Shown here in pieces: positions 16,128 through 25,340 of a DNA stretch of 64,000 nt (positions within the stretch are counted from its first letter, which is position 1; each line of letters opens with the position of its first letter). The DNA comes from DATKYQ01 sp964640665. GTDB lineage: Bacteria; Myxococcota; B64-G9. The stretch spans positions 1 through 64,000 of the forward strand of contig CAZXHT010000020.1 of assembly GCA_964640665.1 (NCBI GenBank), written 5' to 3'. The position numbers and the translations under genes are program-made. The notes beneath the pieces are model-generated. The model saw nothing but the letters and a program-made list of their open reading frames with translations, searched no databases and was not told the origin of the DNA.

Positions 16128-17902
16128 TGGACCTTTGCGGAAACCTGGCCAGGGCGCACCTGTTGTTGTGGATTGTTCCGGTGCTATGCGCCGTTCTCAT
16201 CTCGGCACTGGGAAAGCGGCTCTCCCACCGGACGCTTGCCGGTCTGTCGCTTGCCGGGGCCGTGCTGCCCCTGGTCCAGTCCGCGGCGGCGGCGATCTTT
16301 TTCCTGTGGGGACAGCAAAGTGGAAATCTCGGCCGGGTGGAAATCGGCTTGCTCACCCGCGATCCCTTTTCACTCGTTTTCGAGTTGACGCCGCTCGGCG
16401 CCTGGGCCATGTTGCTTTGCTCAACGCTTGTTCTCGCGGCACAGGTGCACGCGATTGGATCCGTGGCCCGACTGGTCGGGCGCCATCGTTACCAGGCCCT
16501 GGTGCTGACTGTCGGGGCCGCCGGGGGAGTTCTGTTCACCTCGGCCTCGATGGTCACGCTGCTTTTCGGCTGGGAGAGCCTGGCGCTGGCATCTGCTTTC
16601 TTGGCCGGTTTCTGGGAATCAGAGCAAGGCGGCGGGCGCACCGGCATGCGCTGGTTGTTGTTCCAGAGGGTTTCCGGGGTGCTACTGCTCCTGGGCAGCC
16701 TGGCTCTGCAACTCGACGTCGCCCTGGCCGCGATCTTCGTGGCGGCCTCGGCCTTCGTCCGCCTGGGACAACTTCCCTTCCACGGCTGGATACCCGACAG
16801 CTCCCGGGCGCCGTCTTCGGCGATGGTCCTGCTTCACGGAGTGGCTTCGCTTATAGCGGGGGTCTTCGTGCTGGATCGTATCTGGCCGCTTTTTGCGCAT
16901 ATCGAACACATGCAGGTGTTAACCGGCATTATCGGAGCGTCCGGAGTCGGGCTGGGCATTCTGGCCGGACTGCAGCAACATCGGCCTCAAAAGACACTCG
17001 GCTGGCTGTTCTTGCTCAGCGGCGGGTTTTGCCTGATAGGTTACTCGGTAGGCGACCCCGTAGCGTCGCGCATGCTGGTGTCGGGCAACGTGCTCGTGCT
17101 GGGGGGGCTCGTCCTGGCCGTCGGGGCGTTCGCGGGCCCGCTTTACGAGATCGAGTTCAACCTTGGCGTAGCCAAGAGCCCATACACACGCAAGGCCTAT
17201 CTGATCCTGGTGGCCGCTCTGGCACTGCCGCCCTCGATGAATTTCGTGGCTCTCGGCAGGCTGTGCGGCTCGGCGCCGCCGGGCACAATCGGCCTGCTGA
17301 TCAGGATACTGGTTTGCCTGGCGATGCTGGCCTGCGGCTGGATTCTCAGGCGCGTCTATTCAGGGCTGACTTCAGAATACCCGGATGGCAAAAAGAAGGC
17401 CGGCAGATGGGCCAGCGCGGCCCCGGCCGGTCTGGGAGTCATGGCTTTTGTTTTGGGGCTGGCCGCGTTTTTCTCGCACCGCGCCAGTGAGTATCTCTAC
17501 GGCGGCTCGATCGGATTTTCCTGGGCGTTGGGAGCCGCAGCGGCGCTTCTGGCCGGTTGGCTGCTGGGCACGGCCGTGGCCGTCAGCGGGCGCGCACGCG
17601 CTCAGCGCTGGACGGGTCGCCTGACGAGATCGCAGTTGATCATGGATAAAATCGCCGGCACCGGCCTGGGTGTGGGCGAGATGGTAGTGCGTCTGCCGGT
17701 TATTGTCTTGCGGGCGCTAGGAGTCGTTTTTTGGCGCGGCATCGGGGACTTCATCATCGATACTCTCGTCATCGGTACGACGGTGAGAACGATCGAGGGC
17801 ATCGGGACCGCCATGCGTTACATTCAGAACGGGCGGGTACAGCGCTACATGTTTGTCCTGGTGCTGGCAACCCTGTTGCTGGTGTTGGCCATGCTGAGGT
17901 GA
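16127..17902 (+). CDS. nuoL: NuoL-like antiporter-type subunit
   Basis: 591 residues; the ATG overlaps the nuoK stop. Antiporter-like core: FGWESLALAS retains the helix-5 Glu (Glu150), and LPFHGWIPDSS is the helix-7/8 region, but the lysine expected just before it is Arg212 (FVRLGQLPF). The later Lys-Asp pair of the 'FSKDE' type is not found. The C-terminus (IQNGRVQRYMFVLVLATLLL) looks like the NuoL lateral helix and final helix. Predicted inner-membrane subunit. Confidence 0.85.
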   Translation: MDLCGNLARAHLLLWIVPVLCAVLISALGKRLSHRTLAGLSLAGAVLPLVQSAAAAIFFLWGQQSGNLGRVEIGLLTRDPFSLVFELTPLGAWAMLLCSTLVLAAQVHAIGSVARLVGRHRYQALVLTVGAAGGVLFTSASMVTLLFGWESLALASAFLAGFWESEQGGGRTGMRWLLFQRVSGVLLLLGSLALQLDVALAAIFVAASAFVRLGQLPFHGWIPDSSRAPSSAMVLLHGVASLIAGVFVLDRIWPLFAHIEHMQVLTGIIGASGVGLGILAGLQQHRPQKTLGWLFLLSGGFCLIGYSVGDPVASRMLVSGNVLVLGGLVLAVGAFAGPLYEIEFNLGVAKSPYTRKAYLILVAALALPPSMNFVALGRLCGSAPPGTIGLLIRILVCLAMLACGWILRRVYSGLTSEYPDGKKKAGRWASAAPAGLGVMAFVLGLAAFFSHRASEYLYGGSIGFSWALGAAAALLAGWLLGTAVAVSGRARAQRWTGRLTRSQLIMDKIAGTGLGVGEMVVRLPVIVLRALGVVFWRGIGDFIIDTLVIGTTVRTIEGIGTAMRYIQNGRVQRYMFVLVLATLLLVLAMLR

Positions 17903-17905
17903 CGG

Positions 17906-19396
17906 GTGAGCACGATTGCCGACATGTTGTTGCTGGCCCTGCCGCTCACTCCGGCCACGGGGGCCCTTATTGCCGGCCTGTGTCCGCGCCGGGCGGTCAA
18001 GACGGTGTGTTTCCTGGGCTGGGGCTTTTCTATCGCCACCCTGGCTGCCTGGATCCTGCTGCGGGTGATTCTTCCCGCTGCGGACAATGACTTGATGGTG
18101 TCGTTGTCTTTACCCTGGGTTCCCAGCCTCGGTATCGGCCTGCATTTCGGCCTCGACCAGATGGGAATGATGCTGGCGGGCCTGGTCGTGTTCGTGGGCG
18201 TGGTTGCAATGATCGCCACCTGGCCGGCACAGCCGGATATGAACCGTTCTCACGTCGTGTTCTTGTTGCTGGCCGAGGCGGGCATGCTGGGGGTAGTGAC
18301 GGCCTGGGATCTGATCCTGTTCATTGCCTTCTGGGAAGTAACGCTGGTGCCTTTCTTTTTCCTGATGGGCCGCGGTTCGACCCGGGGCGGCGTCAGCTCC
18401 GCCACGCGCTTCTTCATTACCTCGGTGACCTCGAGCGTGCTGATGTGGGTGGGGGTTCTGCTGGTGGTCAAGGCCGCAGGTCCACCGCGCACGTTCGATC
18501 TGCTCGAGTTGGGTCGCCGCCTTGGAATATCCGGATTACCTGCCGGCATGTGGCTTCTGCTGCCGGCTTTCCTGGTTCGCATGGCCGTCGTGCCGTTGCA
18601 CACCTGGTTCCCGGTGGCCGCGGCAGAAGTCCCGGCGGCGGCCGGGATCCTGTTGGCGGGCGGCGTCCTGCCTCTCGGCGGCTACGGATTGGCGCAGGTA
18701 TTCGAGAGACTCTGCGCTCACGGCGGCTGCGGAATGAGCGCCTGGCTGACCTGGATCGGAGTGCTGACCGCGCTGGGCGGCGGAGTGGCTTCGATAGTTC
18801 AACGGGACATCAAGCGCCTGCTGGCCTATGTCTGCCTGGCGCAGATCGGGTTGGCATTGGTCGGCCTGTCTTTTCCCGGGCGCGACTGGGTCGAGGGCGG
18901 TTCAATGATGCTGGTGGCCGCCGGCCTGGGAGGGGCATCGTTGTTTCTTTTTGCCGGGGTGATCTGCGAGGCCAGGGGCAGCCAGCGCATTACCGAGATC
19001 AGCGGATTGTGGCGCTCACACCCCTTCTTTGCCGGGATGGCTTTCGCGGGTGTCGCCTCGGCGGCGGCCATTCCCGGAACCTGCGGGTTCGTGGGAGCGG
19101 TGTTGGTGTTGCGTGAAACTTCCGTCGACCCGCTTCTGAGCTCGTTTCTGGCGGGTGCCATCCTGATCGTCGGCGCTTCGGTCGTCTGGGCCTACAGGCG
19201 AATCCTGGGAGGCACTCACCTGGCGGCGGTTTGGGCGAAGGGCCGCTGGCCGCGCAGGCGCCAGGTGGCCATACTGGCCCTGCTGACGCTGGTAATAGTA
19301 CTGACTGGTTTTCTGCCGGGACTGATCTCGCCACGCGCTTTCGGGCTGTCTGCCCAGGCGCCCAGGACTCAGGCCGCGATCCGAGGGGGAGAATAG
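17906..19396 (+). CDS. nuoM: NuoM-like antiporter-type subunit
   Basis: 496 residues with a GTG start three bases after nuoL. Glu144 is kept (FWEVTLVPFFFLMG), the same number as in E. coli NuoM. Other channel residues are changed: the helix-7 Lys is Arg225 (LVRMAVVPLHTWFP), the helix-8 Lys of the 'LLKxGxYG' pattern is Pro256 (GGVLPLGGYG), and the helix-12 Glu of 'FVGEF' is Ala398 (FVGAV). Around 14 helices are predicted. The retained HTWFP and GTCGFVG motifs make the family assignment secure. Confidence 0.85.
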   Translation: MSTIADMLLLALPLTPATGALIAGLCPRRAVKTVCFLGWGFSIATLAAWILLRVILPAADNDLMVSLSLPWVPSLGIGLHFGLDQMGMMLAGLVVFVGVVAMIATWPAQPDMNRSHVVFLLLAEAGMLGVVTAWDLILFIAFWEVTLVPFFFLMGRGSTRGGVSSATRFFITSVTSSVLMWVGVLLVVKAAGPPRTFDLLELGRRLGISGLPAGMWLLLPAFLVRMAVVPLHTWFPVAAAEVPAAAGILLAGGVLPLGGYGLAQVFERLCAHGGCGMSAWLTWIGVLTALGGGVASIVQRDIKRLLAYVCLAQIGLALVGLSFPGRDWVEGGSMMLVAAGLGGASLFLFAGVICEARGSQRITEISGLWRSHPFFAGMAFAGVASAAAIPGTCGFVGAVLVLRETSVDPLLSSFLAGAILIVGASVVWAYRRILGGTHLAAVWAKGRWPRRRQVAILALLTLVIVLTGFLPGLISPRAFGLSAQAPRTQAAIRGGE

Positions 19397-19398
19397 CC

Positions 19399-20883
19399 AT
19401 GTCGGGCGCCTGGGGCGGATACCTTACGCTTGGCCTGGCATGGGTGCCGGGCATCTTGATAGCGGTCCTGGATGCGCGCTTCCCCCGCTCGCAGCGGCGA
19501 CTTACTTACTTGGCCATGGCGGTGTTGGCGGGGGAGTGTTTTCAAAGCGCCTGGTTGTGGTCGAGCGAGCCGGGCGTCGTTTTCGCCGGGAGTGGACTGA
19601 GGCTGGACGGTTTTTCGATCTTCATCCAGAGCCTGGTTTTCCTCGGGGCCTTGTGCGCTCTTATGTTGGGAAACGGCAGGCAGGGCAAGATGCGGCCGGG
19701 ATCGGTCGGGTTGATACTGCTGTCGACGACGGGCGCGGCCGTGCTGGCCATGGCCTGGGACCTGATCGGGGTGACGGCAGGTTTTATCGGAGCACTGGTT
19801 CCGTTGTGGGGTCTTGCCGCGCTGCACTCGAATGGGCATGGGCGCGAGGGTGCCTTGAAGGGCATGTTGATGGGTTTGCTGGCAGCCGCTTTAATGGGCA
19901 TGGGAGCCGCCTTCGTGCTGGCCCGGGTGGGGACGACCCATTTTCTCGGTATTCGTGTTTTCCTGCAGACGCACGCCTTGATCGGATCCGATCCGCTGAT
20001 GGTAGTGGCGCTGGCGCTGCTTCTGGCCGGCGCGGGCTGTCTGGTTGCAGCGGTTCCACTACACATGTGGTTCGTGGACGTGGTCGAGTCTCTTCCCGTA
20101 CCAGGGGCGCTGGTACTGTCCGGGGGACTCATGGCTGCCGGGCTTGCCGCCGTGGGCAGGATGTTGTTGGTGGGATTCCTGCCGGCGTCCGAGTCGGGGC
20201 CCGGATACCTGAGTTGGACGTCCATCCTGCACGCCGCGGGTATCGCCGCCCTGGTTGCCTGCAACGCCCTGGCCCTGGTGCAGCCGCGCCTGAAGCGCAT
20301 GATCGCTTACCTGGCGGCCGGACAGGGCGGCCTGGTGTTGGTGACGCTGGCCGCGGTGGGGAAGATCTCGACCGTGGATACCGACCTGGCCTGCAAGGCA
20401 ACGGGCAGCATTCTCGTTTTCATAGCGGTCTACGCCGTTAACTGGATCGGATTGTTCGTAGCCGTGGCGGCGGTGGAGGGGCCGGAGGGGGAAGACCCGG
20501 GTATCGGCCGCCTGCAGGGGCTGGCCGGCGAACATCCCTGGCTGGCTGTGGCGGCGGGCCTGGCCCTGCTGTGCATGTCCGGCATGCCGCCCACGGCGGG
20601 ATTCTTCTCGCGGCTCTACCTGCTCGAAGCCATGGTCGATGCGGGCTGGGTGGCGACGGCCGTCGTTGCCGCACTGAGCCTGGGCCTGGTGCTGGTGATG
20701 AGCCTGGGCCTGGTGGCCGCCATGGTGTTACGCCCGGCCAGGTCGGGAGCGGTGCTGAGGCTGTCTCCGAGTCTGACCCTGGTGGCCATGCTCTCATCGC
20801 TTGCCATTCTTCTATTGGGAATCCTGCCCGGTGGAATTCTCGATCTGGCCGTAAGATCGGCCTCGGCCGGCATTTTTTTCTGA
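19399..20883 (+). CDS. nuoN: NuoN-like antiporter-type subunit
   Basis: 494 residues from ATG 19399, behind GGGGGAGAATAG; the frame extends upstream only by overlapping nuoM. Family features: VPLHMWFVDVVES, AYLAAGQGGL and GMPPTAGFFSRLYL. The helix-7 Lys is Leu215, the helix-8 Lys is Met245 (SGGLMAAG), the last helix-12 Lys is Arg (FFSRLY), and no Glu is seen at the helix-5 position. It ends the operon; a convergent PilZ gene follows 22 bp later. Confidence 0.85.
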   Translation: MSGAWGGYLTLGLAWVPGILIAVLDARFPRSQRRLTYLAMAVLAGECFQSAWLWSSEPGVVFAGSGLRLDGFSIFIQSLVFLGALCALMLGNGRQGKMRPGSVGLILLSTTGAAVLAMAWDLIGVTAGFIGALVPLWGLAALHSNGHGREGALKGMLMGLLAAALMGMGAAFVLARVGTTHFLGIRVFLQTHALIGSDPLMVVALALLLAGAGCLVAAVPLHMWFVDVVESLPVPGALVLSGGLMAAGLAAVGRMLLVGFLPASESGPGYLSWTSILHAAGIAALVACNALALVQPRLKRMIAYLAAGQGGLVLVTLAAVGKISTVDTDLACKATGSILVFIAVYAVNWIGLFVAVAAVEGPEGEDPGIGRLQGLAGEHPWLAVAAGLALLCMSGMPPTAGFFSRLYLLEAMVDAGWVATAVVAALSLGLVLVMSLGLVAAMVLRPARSGAVLRLSPSLTLVAMLSSLAILLLGILPGGILDLAVRSASAGIFF

Positions 20884-20904
20884 ACTGCTTAGGTGTTTCA
20901 GCCT

Positions 20905-21288
20905 TCAGCGTTTCGGCAGGGGAGGGGGCGAATGGAGATAAGGCTTGGAGCCGTCGTAGTTCGATTTCAGATAGCTATGCAGCATCGACTGGCTGGCGGC
21001 GTCCATGCGCAAGAACCTGATACCGGCCCAGTCGTCGTGTACCCCGGGTTCGCCGCGCCGGTGGTACATAACCTCGCCGGTTACCTCGATGGCTTCGTCG
21101 CGGTCTGGTATCAGGAAACGCACCTCGACCGGGCTTCCGATGGGTGGCAGCTTTCTGAGGTAGACTCCGATGCCGCCTTCTGAAAGATCGCGTCCAACTC
21201 CATTGAAGGTGCCGCGCTTGGTATCCACCTTGACCTTGAACCCGATCATTAAACGCGGTGTTCTTCTCTTGTCGAGCGCCGAGGCCAT
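20905..21288 (-). CDS. PilZ-domain protein
   Basis: 127 residues, AGGAGG ribosome binding site. A single PilZ domain covers nearly the whole length: KRRTPR near the N-terminus (basic c-di-GMP motif), RDLSEGGIGV (equivalent to DxSxxG), and a C-terminal WAGIRF strand. Probable cytoplasmic c-di-GMP receptor or adaptor. It lies 12 bp after selB on the same strand, but a functional link to SelB is not expected. Confidence 0.85.
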   Translation of the reverse strand: MASALDKRRTPRLMIGFKVKVDTKRGTFNGVGRDLSEGGIGVYLRKLPPIGSPVEVRFLIPDRDEAIEVTGEVMYHRRGEPGVHDDWAGIRFLRMDAASQSMLHSYLKSNYDGSKPYLHSPPPLPKR

Positions 21289-21299
21289 TTGCTCCTCCT

Positions 21300-23249
21300 T
21301 CAGCCTGTAGTATTTTTCTTCCTGAGCACCCGCTGCTCCCCCTTGCGGATGGTCGTTTTTTCGTTGTCGAAGAACTCCGCCAACGGTATCACGTATTTTC
21401 TCGAAGAGCCTACCAGATTCTTGAATCCCTGGGTGTCGATACTGCCGTGCTCGTTGAGGTGGGCGAGCAGCCGCTTGCGCAAATCGTCGAGGGCGGCGGT
21501 GGGTACGTACATGTCGCCGGAGATGTGGGCGATCACTCCCTGGCGTGTGAAATGCCGGATCATATCCAGCACGGCGGGTTCGGGCTGGTCGAGATCAGCG
21601 GCAAGCTGGGCCGGTTGCGGTGGCGCCAGGCCGGCTTTGCTGAATGCTCCGCGAACCAGTCGTCCGAGTCGCGAACCTTGCTCGTCCAATTCGACGCGAT
21701 GTTTGCTCGAGCGCAGCACTTCTCCGGCTTGGGTCATAAGGCCCGCCTTGTGTTGCTCATGAATCAGAAGTTTGAACAGGCGCGGGTCGAGATCACGCGC
21801 CAGGCTGCCGCGCACCTGCTCGAGCGGCATGCCCGGCAGGAGCGGGTTGTCTTGGTGAAATGCCGAAAGCAGCTTCTCTGCCCGTCGGCCGAGATCGTCG
21901 AGCAGCGAGCGCGCCACGTAACGCCCCCGCTCGCGGTCGAACTTGTAGACTTGCTGTTTTGCCATCAAGCGATTCAGTTCCCCGGCTACAGTGCCCGCTC
22001 CCATGCCCAGGCGCATGCTCAGGTCCGGGATACCCAAGCCCGCCTCCCCGGCGTGCTCGAGCAAGATCAGGATGCGTTCTTCCAGGCTGCCCTTCTCGAG
22101 CAGCGTAAGCTCCGCTAACCAGCCCCGCTTTTCCCGGCGCCGCCTTCGGGGGGGCAGGATGGCCAGGATTTTGCCTCCCCCCATGGTGGTGCCCCGTCCC
22201 GGAACGGGGCTGAAACCGCGCAGGATGTAGCGCTGCCCCGGCAGCGCGGCAACCGGCTCGGCGCACTGGATGCGCGCGTAACAACTCTCGCCCGGCCCGA
22301 GGGAGTCTGTGCCAATCAGGGCAACGCCGGCCTCGCAACGCGCAGTGCCGACGTGGAAGACGGCCCGGGTACGCGAGCGGACAGGCCTCGCGCCGGAAAC
22401 CAGGCTGAGTGTGCCCTCGAAGGCACGGCCGGCCTCCAAAGTGCCGGCCCGCACTACGACCTGCCCGCGTGAGAGTGCCGCGCGGTCGACATTGGACAGG
22501 TTGATCGCCAGGCGGTGACCCGTTGACACCCGCTCGCGGCTCTGTCCATGCACCTGGAGGCCACGGATTTTCAAGTTGCGCATCTTGCCGGCCGGGTCTG
22601 GAAGGATGTCGATCGGGTTGTCCGTGGCCAGTTCGCCGGCCACCAGGCTGCCGGTTACCACGGTTCCGAAGCCTTTCATGCTGAAGGCCCGGTCGATGGC
22701 CAGGTAGGTGGGCGCGTCGCTCTCGATCGCCGTGATCTCGCGGGCGACGCCTGCGAGAACTTTTCGCAGTTCGGGCAGTCCCTCTCCCGTGCGGGCGGAT
22801 ACCGGAACAATTGGGCTCGCGGATAGAAAAGTGCCGGCCATCTCGCCGCGCAGGTCGTCCGTCACCATCTGAAGCCATTCGGGCTCGCCGCTGAGATCGG
22901 TTTTGGTAAGGGCGATCACCCCGTGCTCTATGCCCAGAAGACCGCAGATGTCCAGGTGCTCGCGCGTCTGGGGCATGACACCCTCGTCGGCCGCCACGAC
23001 CATCAGCACCATGTCGATGCCGCTTGTGCCGGCGACCATGTTCTTGACGAAGCGTTCGTGGCCCGGCACGTCGACGATGCCTGCTCGGAGATTCTCACCG
23101 AGATCGATTTCGGCGAAGCCGAGCTCGATGGTTATACCCCTGCGCTTCTCTTCCTCCAGGCGGTCGGTGTCGACCCCGGTCAATGCTCTCACCAGCGTAG
23201 TCTTGCCGTGATCTATGTGTCCCGCTGTTCCGATTACTAAAGAGCGCAT
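21300..23249 (-). CDS. selB: Selenocysteine-specific translation elongation factor SelB
   Basis: 649 residues from ATG 23249, the usual start position (MRSLVIGTAGHIDHGKT); an in-frame ATG six codons upstream (23267) is also possible. The GTPase domain shows GHIDHGKT (P-loop), RGITIELG (switch I), DVPGHE and TKTD. Beta-barrel domains II-III follow, then a long C-terminal region (about 400-649) with winged-helix repeats that bind the SECIS RNA. SelB delivers Sec-tRNA to in-frame UGA codons. No selA, selD, tRNA-Sec or clear selenoprotein gene is visible in the window. Confidence 0.92.
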   Translation of the reverse strand: MRSLVIGTAGHIDHGKTTLVRALTGVDTDRLEEEKRRGITIELGFAEIDLGENLRAGIVDVPGHERFVKNMVAGTSGIDMVLMVVAADEGVMPQTREHLDICGLLGIEHGVIALTKTDLSGEPEWLQMVTDDLRGEMAGTFLSASPIVPVSARTGEGLPELRKVLAGVAREITAIESDAPTYLAIDRAFSMKGFGTVVTGSLVAGELATDNPIDILPDPAGKMRNLKIRGLQVHGQSRERVSTGHRLAINLSNVDRAALSRGQVVVRAGTLEAGRAFEGTLSLVSGARPVRSRTRAVFHVGTARCEAGVALIGTDSLGPGESCYARIQCAEPVAALPGQRYILRGFSPVPGRGTTMGGGKILAILPPRRRRREKRGWLAELTLLEKGSLEERILILLEHAGEAGLGIPDLSMRLGMGAGTVAGELNRLMAKQQVYKFDRERGRYVARSLLDDLGRRAEKLLSAFHQDNPLLPGMPLEQVRGSLARDLDPRLFKLLIHEQHKAGLMTQAGEVLRSSKHRVELDEQGSRLGRLVRGAFSKAGLAPPQPAQLAADLDQPEPAVLDMIRHFTRQGVIAHISGDMYVPTAALDDLRKRLLAHLNEHGSIDTQGFKNLVGSSRKYVIPLAEFFDNEKTTIRKGEQRVLRKKNTTG

Positions 23250-23340
23250 AAGGAACTTATGCAGCATCCCGCCCGTTAGATCAAGTGTGTGTTGGATGTC
23301 GGTTGTGCAGGATGGGAGATTATGGGTCGAGAATTTTTTC

Positions 23341-23370
23341 TTGCCAAACTAAGCCGCTGCGTTTTATGCT
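23341..23370 (+). promoter_or_regulatory. Candidate promoter of the zinc-ribbon/TPR gene
   Basis: TTGCCA (23341-23346), an 18-base spacer and TATGCT (23365-23370), about 94 bp before the ATG at 23464. Moderate match only. Confidence 0.35.
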
Positions 23371-23463
23371 TTTTTCAGTAGCGGGATGAGTCGAGTGACC
23401 ATCGAGCCGAGCCGAACTGGGTTGGTGGGGCGAGGTGCCCTTTCTTGACAAGGAGTTGGTCCG

Positions 23464-25338
23464 ATGGAGGCTGTTTGCCCGAAGTGTCAGATGCGTTACG
23501 AGGTCAGCGAGGAACTGCTGCAGCAGGGCGGGCCGGTGATGTGCCCGACTTGCCAGGTGTCGCTGACGCTGGTTCAGCCCGGGACAAATATAGCGCTGGA
23601 GAATCAGCCGCCTTCGCCTGAAGAGGCTTCGGAGAGTGGGGAGGCTTCAGTGCCTGAGGGTGAACCCACCGGTCCCGGACAAGGATGGGGGGCCGGTTCG
23701 CTGCTCTGGGGCGGGTCTATAGCTCCAGAGGCTTCGGCGCCTGAAGAGGCTTCTGCGCCAGAGGAAGAAGTGTCTGAAGAAACAGTGCCCGAGCCGCCTG
23801 CGCCCGAGGAGGCTTCGGCGCCCGAGGAAGCAGCGCCTGAAGAAACAGAACCCGAGCCGCCTCCGCCCGGGGAAGCAGCGCCTGAAGCCGCGGAGGCAGA
23901 GCAACCTGTTGCGGCATCCGTCTCGACATTCGAGACGCCCACCTGGGGTAGCGAGACGCAACCTGCCGAGCAGGCCGAAGCTCCTCCGCTGGAAGCACCG
24001 CAGCAACCCGACGAACCGGCCCCGCAGGACGAACCGGCCCCGCAGGACGAACCGGCCCCGCAGGACGAACCGGCCCCGCAGGACGAGCCGGCCCAGCAGG
24101 ACGAATCCGCCCCGCAGGCAGAGCCCGGCGGCCCGGGAACCGAAGACTGGGCCTCCGCTGCGGCGCGCTGGGCGGCTTCTGGGTTCTCGTCGGACAACAT
24201 GCCCACTTTCGTAAAGTCCAAAGATGCGGAAGGTGAAGGGCCGCCTTCGCCGGGGGCTTCGGCGCCCGAGGGCTCGGAGGTTTCGGCGCCCGAGGGCTCG
24301 GAGGCTTCGGCGGCCGAGGCGTTGCCCGAGGTGGAACCATACCAGCCCGATCAGGCACAACTCGATCCGCAGGCTCAGGTTTCACAACCGGTAGGTCAAC
24401 CCGCGCCCGAAAACGGGCAGGGCGCCGCGGCACCGCCCCCACTGCCGAAACAAGGCATCGTTCTCCCCGTGCCAAAGACACCGCCGCCTCTCGACGGGTA
24501 TAGGAACAGCACCTATGTCATGCGTGGCTCGGGTGAGGGGATATCGGGCGGCGACACGCCTTGGTCACAGGCTGCGGGCACCGCGGCCGCTCCATCACCC
24601 GCGCCGCCGGCCGCTGTTGAGGCCCCCGTCCCGGAGGCGAGTGATTCCCTGCAGATAAAGCTGCCGACGACCGGCTTCCCGGAGCCGGATGCTGTACCTT
24701 CTGAAAAGCCGGCGCCGGTGCCGGTGGCGAAACCCTCGCGCACCGGGTTGTGGGTCTTCCTGGTGCTTGTCGTGGTTGCCGCCGGAATCGGCGCGGCCTG
24801 GTGGTTCGTGAATCAGTCAAAGATCCTGGACGAGGGAAAGACGGATATTCCTCCGGAAGTCGACAATGCCGGCGTCAATTCCGGTGCGCCGGCAGTCGTC
24901 ACCGGGCCTGACGCCGGGGAGGGAGATCTCGCCGGGAAAGATGCCGGAGTGGGCGCTGTGGCAATGGCGCGAGCCGATAAGAGAAGGGCGGGCGATGCCG
25001 GGACGGCCGTGGCCGATAAGAAGCCCACGCGGAAGAAGAAGAAGAAGATAGTGGCGCACAACAAACCCGCGCGCGATCCACAAAAGGCGCTCAAACATTA
25101 CAAGCAAGGCAATGTCTTGATCCGCAAGGGACGCTTCAAGGAGGCCGTCAGGCAGTTCAAAAATGCCATCAAGGCCGATCCCCGCCTGGCGCCGGCACAC
25201 CGCGGGTTGGGTATCGCCTTTGCCCAACTCAGGCGCAACAAGGATGCATGTCGCGAGTACCGCGCCTACTCCAAGATGATACCCAAAGATTCGAAAGAGA
25301 TGCCCGCTTTAAAGCAGATCCTGAAAAGCTGCAAATAG
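23464..25338 (+). CDS. Zinc-ribbon / low-complexity / single TM / TPR protein
   Basis: 624 residues; AAGGAG ribosome binding site. Residues 1-40 form a zinc ribbon (CPKCQ and CPTCQ) of the type often seen at the start of Myxococcota regulatory proteins. A long Ala/Pro/Glu-rich disordered region (about 45-415) includes six near-identical DEPAPQ units. One membrane helix (LWVFLVLVVVAAGIGAAWWFV minus its last residues) lies near residue 430; after it come a Gly/Asp/Ala linker, a Lys-rich stretch (RKKKKK) and two C-terminal TPR-like repeats (LKHYKQGNVLIRKGRFKEA). Likely a cytoplasmic zinc-ribbon sensor with a TPR domain outside. Function unknown. Confidence 0.8.
   Translation: MEAVCPKCQMRYEVSEELLQQGGPVMCPTCQVSLTLVQPGTNIALENQPPSPEEASESGEASVPEGEPTGPGQGWGAGSLLWGGSIAPEASAPEEASAPEEEVSEETVPEPPAPEEASAPEEAAPEETEPEPPPPGEAAPEAAEAEQPVAASVSTFETPTWGSETQPAEQAEAPPLEAPQQPDEPAPQDEPAPQDEPAPQDEPAPQDEPAQQDESAPQAEPGGPGTEDWASAAARWAASGFSSDNMPTFVKSKDAEGEGPPSPGASAPEGSEVSAPEGSEASAAEALPEVEPYQPDQAQLDPQAQVSQPVGQPAPENGQGAAAPPPLPKQGIVLPVPKTPPPLDGYRNSTYVMRGSGEGISGGDTPWSQAAGTAAAPSPAPPAAVEAPVPEASDSLQIKLPTTGFPEPDAVPSEKPAPVPVAKPSRTGLWVFLVLVVVAAGIGAAWWFVNQSKILDEGKTDIPPEVDNAGVNSGAPAVVTGPDAGEGDLAGKDAGVGAVAMARADKRRAGDAGTAVADKKPTRKKKKKIVAHNKPARDPQKALKHYKQGNVLIRKGRFKEAVRQFKNAIKADPRLAPAHRGLGIAFAQLRRNKDACREYRAYSKMIPKDSKEMPALKQILKSCK
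24010..24117 (+). repeat. Six tandem 18-bp units encoding DEPAPQ
   Basis: Four perfect copies of GACGAACCGGCCCCGCAG (24010-24081) are followed by two diverged copies. They lie in frame in the low-complexity linker and are likely to vary in number by slippage. Confidence 0.9.
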
Positions 25339-25340
25339 TT

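Noticed and set aside
15235..20873. Long minus-strand ORFs opposite the nuo genes
   Set aside because: They are antisense shadows of GC-rich membrane-protein genes; the plus-strand frames carry the family motifs and linked starts.
24010..24117. Tandem repeats considered as a CRISPR-like array
   Set aside because: Units are contiguous with no spacers and lie in frame inside a coding region.
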